Below are positions 16,254-21,022 of a DNA stretch of 21,022 nt, piece after piece. Origin of the DNA: JAWXCM01 sp034408745 (GTDB lineage: Bacteria; Acidobacteriota; Terriglobia; Bryobacterales; Bryobacteraceae); assembly GCA_034408745.1 (NCBI GenBank), contig JAWXCM010000001.1, positions 1 to 21,022 of the forward strand. The letters run 5' to 3'. Below the pieces are notes generated by a model that was given only the letters and a program-made list of their open reading frames with translations, searched no databases and was not told where the DNA came from. Position 1 is the first letter of the stretch. Each line of letters starts with the position of its first letter. The position numbers were made by a program, and so were the translations under genes.

Positions 16254-16302
16254 AAAAGGCCACCGGCGGGGAAATAACCCGAACCGGTGGCCTTTTTCTT
16301 TT
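16254..16302 (+). terminator. Intrinsic terminator/attenuator before ilvB
   Basis: A perfect 13-bp stem pairs 16254-16266 (AAAAGGCCACCGG) with 16284-16296, closing a 17-nt loop that can add a CGGG/CCCG inner stem. The run TTTTTCTTTT at 16293-16302 follows. No gene ends just upstream on this strand other than the leader frame, and the receptor gene points away, so the hairpin most likely controls readthrough into ilvB. I found no long alternative antiterminator pairing by eye. Confidence 0.85.
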
Positions 16303-16337
16303 GTAATGGCACAAAATAACATGAGGATCTCTCGGAT

Positions 16338-18074
16338 ATGTCGAATCTGATCACCGGCGCCAAAATGCTGCTCGAATGCCTCAGTAAAGAGGGCGTCGAC
16401 TGCATCTTCGGCTACCCTGGCGGCGTCACGCTTCCCTTTTACGACGCGCTCTACGATCACCCGATCCGCCACGTGCTCGTTCGCCACGAGCAGAACGCCG
16501 CCTTCGCGGCTTCCGGCTATGCCAAGGCGACCGGCCGCATAGGCGTGTGCTGCGCCACCTCCGGCCCTGGCGCCACCAATCTTGTAACGGGCCTCGTCGA
16601 CGCCCTCATGGACTCCGTGCCCATCGTCGCCCTCACCGGCCAGGTCACCAGCTCCCTCATCGGCACCGACGCGTTCCAGGAAGCGGACACATTCGGCCTT
16701 ACCCGCTCGGCCACGAAGCACAACTTCATGGTCAAGACGCTCGCCGAACTGCCGCAGATCATCCATGAGGCGTTCTACCTTGCAGCCAGCGGCCGGCCCG
16801 GCCCGGTGCTGGTTGACATCCCGAAAGACATCTTCATGGGCCGCGGCCACTATGAGCCCGTCGAGGCCATCCACCTGCCGGGCTACAAGATCCTGACCGA
16901 AGGTCACAGCGGACAGATCCGCCGCGCCGCGCAGATGATCTTTGAATCCGAGCGCCCCATCGTCTACGCCGGCGGCGGCATCATCCTCGGCAACGCGTCG
17001 AATGAGCTGAAGGAAGTGGTCGAGCTCGGTGACCTGCCGGCTGTGTGCACCCTGATGGGGCTCGGCGGACTGCCCAGCAGCCACCCGAACTTCATCAGCA
17101 TGCCCGGCATGCACGGCAGCTACGCGGCCAACATGGCGATGTACAACACCGACCTCATCATCGCCCTCGGTGTGCGCTTCGACGACCGCGTTACCGGCCG
17201 TCTGGCGAGCTTCGCCCCGCATGCCCGCGTCATCCACGTCGACATCGATCCCGCCGAGATCAGCAAGATCCGCAATGCCGATATTCCGATCGTCGGCGAT
17301 GTGAAGAAGGTGCTTCAGCGGCTCGCCAAGGTGATGGCGGAACTCAAGGCCGAAGGTGCAGGCGACGCCAAACGCGAGCCGCGCATCAACTGGTGGAAAC
17401 AGGTCCGCGGGTGGAAGGAAGAGCATCCCCTTGAAGCTCCGCCCCGAACCCCCGATGAAATTAAGCCCCAGCATTTAATGCAGGAAATCGACCGGATTTC
17501 CGGTGGAAAGGCGATCGTTACCAGCGACGTCGGTCAGCACCAGATGTGGTCCGCGCAGTTTATTCGCTTTGAAGGCCCGCGCCTCTGGATTAATTCCGGC
17601 GGCCTCGGCTCCATGGGCTATGGCCTGCCCTCGGCCATCGGCGCGCAGTTCGCCTGCCCGGACAAGCTGGTCTTCGCGGTCGTGGGCGACGGGGGCTTCC
17701 AGATGTCGCTGCCGGAGCTCGCAACGCTGGTCAACTACGGGCTGAACGTCAAGATTGTGGTGATGAACAACGGCTACCTCGGCATGGTTCGCCAGTGGCA
17801 GGAGCTGTTCTACAACAACCGCATGAGCTCGGTCACGCTCGACGGCTTCCCGCAAGTCGAACTGCTCGCCGGAGCATACGGCTTCAAGGGCCGCACGGTG
17901 GATAAGCCGTCCGAACTCCGCGCCGCGCTGGAAGAAGCAGTTGCTGAAAACGGCCCGTACCTGCTTAACATCAAGGTGACCCCGTTTGAAAATGTGTACC
18001 CCATGGTGCCCGCCGGCGGCGCCATCAATGAGATGGTGCTCGGCCCGCCCCGTCCTGTCGCGGTGGGGGACTGA
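16338..18074 (+). CDS. ilvB: Acetohydroxyacid (acetolactate) synthase, large catalytic subunit
   Basis: The 578-residue enzyme condenses two pyruvates to 2-acetolactate, or pyruvate and 2-oxobutyrate to 2-aceto-2-hydroxybutyrate, using ThDP, Mg2+ and FAD. The N-terminal pyrimidine domain carries the catalytic Glu51 in RHEQNAAF after the FGYPGG motif. The middle domain has the FDDRVTG block. The C-terminal ThDP domain has GDGGFQMS (about 450-457) and VMNNGYLGMVRQWQ. Length matches the family. ATG 16338 has GAGGA ten bases upstream. It heads an operon with ilvN 12 bp downstream, and is probably controlled by the leader and terminator just upstream. Confidence 0.98.
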   Translation: MSNLITGAKMLLECLSKEGVDCIFGYPGGVTLPFYDALYDHPIRHVLVRHEQNAAFAASGYAKATGRIGVCCATSGPGATNLVTGLVDALMDSVPIVALTGQVTSSLIGTDAFQEADTFGLTRSATKHNFMVKTLAELPQIIHEAFYLAASGRPGPVLVDIPKDIFMGRGHYEPVEAIHLPGYKILTEGHSGQIRRAAQMIFESERPIVYAGGGIILGNASNELKEVVELGDLPAVCTLMGLGGLPSSHPNFISMPGMHGSYAANMAMYNTDLIIALGVRFDDRVTGRLASFAPHARVIHVDIDPAEISKIRNADIPIVGDVKKVLQRLAKVMAELKAEGAGDAKREPRINWWKQVRGWKEEHPLEAPPRTPDEIKPQHLMQEIDRISGGKAIVTSDVGQHQMWSAQFIRFEGPRLWINSGGLGSMGYGLPSAIGAQFACPDKLVFAVVGDGGFQMSLPELATLVNYGLNVKIVVMNNGYLGMVRQWQELFYNNRMSSVTLDGFPQVELLAGAYGFKGRTVDKPSELRAALEEAVAENGPYLLNIKVTPFENVYPMVPAGGAINEMVLGPPRPVAVGD

Positions 18075-18086
18075 GGAGATACTCCA

Positions 18087-18638
18087 ATGCTGCAAATAAT
18101 ATCGATTCTGATGGAGAACAAGCCCGGTGCACTCATGCGGGTCACCGGCCTCTTCGCCCAGCGCAACTACAACATTGAGAGCCTGACGGTCGCGCGTACG
18201 CTCGACCCGGCTCTCTCCCGCATGACCATCGTGGCCGACGTCGAATCCAGAATCCGGCCGCAGGTCATCAAACAAATTAACAAGCTGGTGAACGTGCTTC
18301 AGGCCACGGATCTGACGGAAGCCCCGTCGGTAGCCCGGGAGCTCGTGCTTCTGCGAATCCGCGCCGCGATGGAAAATCGCACCGCGATTCTTAAGGAAGC
18401 CGAGATTTTCGGAGCCCGCGTCGTGGATTCCAGCGTCGACGGCTTCGCTCTGGAAGTCACCGGCGACCCTGAGAAACTCGACGAATTCATCAGCATTATG
18501 GAGAGCTACGGCGACCTTCAGGTCACCCGGTCCGGTCTTACCGCGGTCTCTCTGGAAATGAAAAAACTTAAACTCGCGCCGCCGGTGCCGACCACGGGCT
18601 GCGCGGAAATTATCGCTGAAGCTACAGCTTCCGCCTGA
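18087..18638 (+). CDS. ilvN: Acetohydroxyacid synthase, small regulatory subunit
   Basis: The 183-residue subunit binds IlvB, raises its activity and confers feedback inhibition, usually by valine. The N-terminal ACT domain is clear: MLQIISILMENKPGALMRVT followed by GLFAQRNYNIESLTV, then the ALSRMTIV strand. The C-terminal half (GARVVDSSVDGFALEVTG) matches the ALS small-subunit C-domain. Length is in the long ilvN/ilvH class. GAGGAG lies eight bases before ATG 18087, only 12 bp after the ilvB stop, so the subunits are coexpressed. No odd features are visible. Confidence 0.97.
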   Translation: MLQIISILMENKPGALMRVTGLFAQRNYNIESLTVARTLDPALSRMTIVADVESRIRPQVIKQINKLVNVLQATDLTEAPSVARELVLLRIRAAMENRTAILKEAEIFGARVVDSSVDGFALEVTGDPEKLDEFISIMESYGDLQVTRSGLTAVSLEMKKLKLAPPVPTTGCAEIIAEATASA

Positions 18639-18669
18639 TTTCCAAATAATTCGACCTTTCGGAGCATAA

Positions 18670-19389
18670 ATGCCAAGACGCTTTTACGAAACTGACGGCG
18701 ATCTCGCCAAACTGCAGGGCCGCACGATTGCCATCATCGGCTACGGAAGTCAGGGTCACGCCCATGCGCTGAACCTTCGCGACTCCGGCCTCGACGTCGT
18801 GGTCGGCCTTTATCCTGGTAGCAAGAGCCAGGAGAAGGCGGAAGCCGCGGGCCTGCGCGTGCTCCCCACCGCGGAAGCCGCCAGGATTGCCGACACGATC
18901 ATGATCCTCGTGTCGGACCACATTCAGGGCGATCTCTACCGCGCTGAAATTGAGCGGCACATGACGCCGGGCAAGACGCTGATGTTCGCCCACGGCTTCA
19001 ACATCCACTTCAACGAGATCAAGCCGCCTGCTGGCTGCGACGTGACCATGGTCGCGCCGAAGGCCCCCGGCCACCGTGTCCGCGAAGTCTACACCGAAGG
19101 TTCGGGCGTCCCCGCCATCGTCGCCGTTCACCAGGACGCGACTGGTGAAGCCATGGACAAGGCTCTGGCCTATGCCAAGGGCCTCGGCTGCCTTCGCGCC
19201 GGCGCCATCGAGACCAGCTTTAAAGAAGAGACTGAAAGCGACCTCTTCGGCGAGCAGGTTGTGCTCTGCGGCGGCGTCAGCGAACTGATCAACGCGGCCT
19301 TCGAGACCCTCGTCGAAGCTGGCTACGCTCCCGAAATCGCCTATTTCGTGCCTCCACGAACTCAAGCTCATCGTCGACCTCATCTATGA
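18670..19389 (+). CDS. ilvC: Ketol-acid reductoisomerase, N-terminal part (frameshifted)
   Basis: The enzyme converts acetohydroxyacids to dihydroxyacids with NAD(P)H and Mg2+. This frame is correct for residues 1-226: the dinucleotide site GYGSQGHAHALNLRDSG (from residue 24), the specificity loop LYPGSKSQ, FAHGF with the conserved His108, and metal ligands Asp191 and Glu195 in TESDLFGEQ. After EIAYF at 19347 the family's E-C-L-H-E-L should follow, but two bases of the first Glu codon appear missing, so the frame runs into 13 false codons. That Glu (equivalent to E. coli E389) is a metal ligand. The ribosome site GGAG lies five bases before ATG 18670. A read or assembly error is plausible because the gene is central to metabolism. 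Confidence 0.93.
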   Translation: MPRRFYETDGDLAKLQGRTIAIIGYGSQGHAHALNLRDSGLDVVVGLYPGSKSQEKAEAAGLRVLPTAEAARIADTIMILVSDHIQGDLYRAEIERHMTPGKTLMFAHGFNIHFNEIKPPAGCDVTMVAPKAPGHRVREVYTEGSGVPAIVAVHQDATGEAMDKALAYAKGLGCLRAGAIETSFKEETESDLFGEQVVLCGGVSELINAAFETLVEAGYAPEIAYFVPPRTQAHRRPHL

Positions 19390-19720
19390 GGGCGGCCTCG
19401 GCTACATGCGCTACTCCGTGTCGGATACCGCCGAGTATGGCGATTACAGCCGTGGACCCCGCATCGTTAACCAGCAAACCCGCGACGAGATGAAGAAGAT
19501 TCTCGGCGAAATCCAGCGCGGCGAATTTGCCAAAGAATGGATGGGCGAGAACCGCAGCGGCCGTCACAATTTCATCGCCATGCGCGAGAAGGGCAAGACC
19601 CTGCCTATCGAAACTGTGGGAGCCGAGCTGCGCAAAATGATGACCTTCCTGAAGAAACGCAAGGAAGTCGGTATCCCGCAGGAACAACAACAGGCGGGCG
19701 CCGCGACAACTACCAAATAA
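19349..19720 (+). CDS. ilvC: Ketol-acid reductoisomerase, C-terminal part (continuation after frameshift)
   Basis: This is the knotted C-terminal domain of the same enzyme in the next frame. It begins CLHELKLIVDLIYEGGLGYM, then RYSVSDTAEYGDYSRGPR, includes the second metal ligand Glu in LHEL, and ends with a Gln/Ala/Thr-rich tail before TAA 19718-19720. It has no start of its own; an internal ATG (19406) is a normal codon of the domain. Restoring two bases at 19348/19349 gives a complete protein of about 350 residues, the usual length for the short class I enzyme. It lies four bases before the cimA start. Confidence 0.9.
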   Translation, partial: CLHELKLIVDLIYEGGLGYMRYSVSDTAEYGDYSRGPRIVNQQTRDEMKKILGEIQRGEFAKEWMGENRSGRHNFIAMREKGKTLPIETVGAELRKMMTFLKKRKEVGIPQEQQQAGAATTTK

Positions 19721-19724
19721 GACA

Positions 19725-21022
<1,298 letters not shown>

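Noticed and set aside
16084..16302. T-box riboswitch upstream of ilvB
   Set aside because: The conserved T-box AGGGTGGNACCGCG is absent, and the Val/Leu/Ile codon run gives a better explanation.
16071..17474. 467-codon minus-strand open frame across ilvB and its leader
   Set aside because: It mirrors the conserved ilvB codons, shows no recognisable fold and covers the terminator region; it is a compositional shadow.
3294..19349. Programmed +1 frameshifting at the four shift sites
   Set aside because: None has a stop codon at the shift or a prfB-like slippery context, and in ilvC a shift would still omit an essential Glu.

Overview
The window comes from a high-GC Gram-negative bacterium, most likely an acidobacterium of the Bryobacterales/Solibacter group. 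The evidence is a secreted beta-propeller protein ending in a domain that looks like the 'Solibacter' C-terminal family (TIGR03437), a very long Oar-like TonB-dependent receptor with a carboxypeptidase-regulatory-like N-terminus, two membrane-anchored Ser/Thr kinases (one fused to a SUMF1 domain and an alpha/beta hydrolase), and an ECF sigma factor overlapping a kinase gene. The taxonomic call is inference; the partial 23S and 5S rRNA genes could settle it.

Layout. 1-835: 3' end of an rRNA operon (23S 3' end, spacer, 5S, strong terminator). 850-1410 (+): DinB-like protein. 1412-3744 (-): a compact cluster transcribed as ECF sigma factor (frameshifted), Ser/Thr kinase, small membrane protein, VOC-fold protein; stops and starts overlap at two junctions. 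3863-4009 (+): a possible 48-residue secreted or membrane peptide. 4006-6806 (-): one broken gene for kinase, SUMF1-like domain and alpha/beta hydrolase, spread over three frames. 6974-9280 (-): a Tat-exported Cys-type sulfatase followed by a class II aldolase/adducin-family protein. 9446-12091 (+): secreted NHL-like propeller protein, convergent with the TonB-dependent receptor at 12132-15917 (-). 15918-16337: divergent control region with an 11-bp-stem inverted repeat, a Val/Leu/Ile-rich leader reading frame and an intrinsic terminator. 16338-21022 (+): branched-chain amino acid operon ilvB-ilvN-ilvC-cimA (cimA runs off the edge).

How it fits together. The ilv genes cover acetohydroxyacid synthase and ketol-acid reductoisomerase. 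With citramalate synthase in the same operon, 2-oxobutyrate for isoleucine can be made from pyruvate and acetyl-CoA rather than from threonine. The leader frame and terminator before ilvB look like a translation-coupled attenuator sensing branched-chain aminoacyl-tRNA. The sulfatase, aldolase, propeller protein and receptor form an exported/surface-nutrition block, possibly for sulfated glycans (inference).

Caution. Three genes (ECF sigma, kinase-SUMF1-hydrolase, ilvC) carry four apparent frameshifts, all of the same phase class. In ilvC two bases of a conserved metal-ligand Glu codon appear to be missing. Read errors and true gene decay are both possible; the hydrolase also seems to lack an internal segment, which favours real decay at least there.
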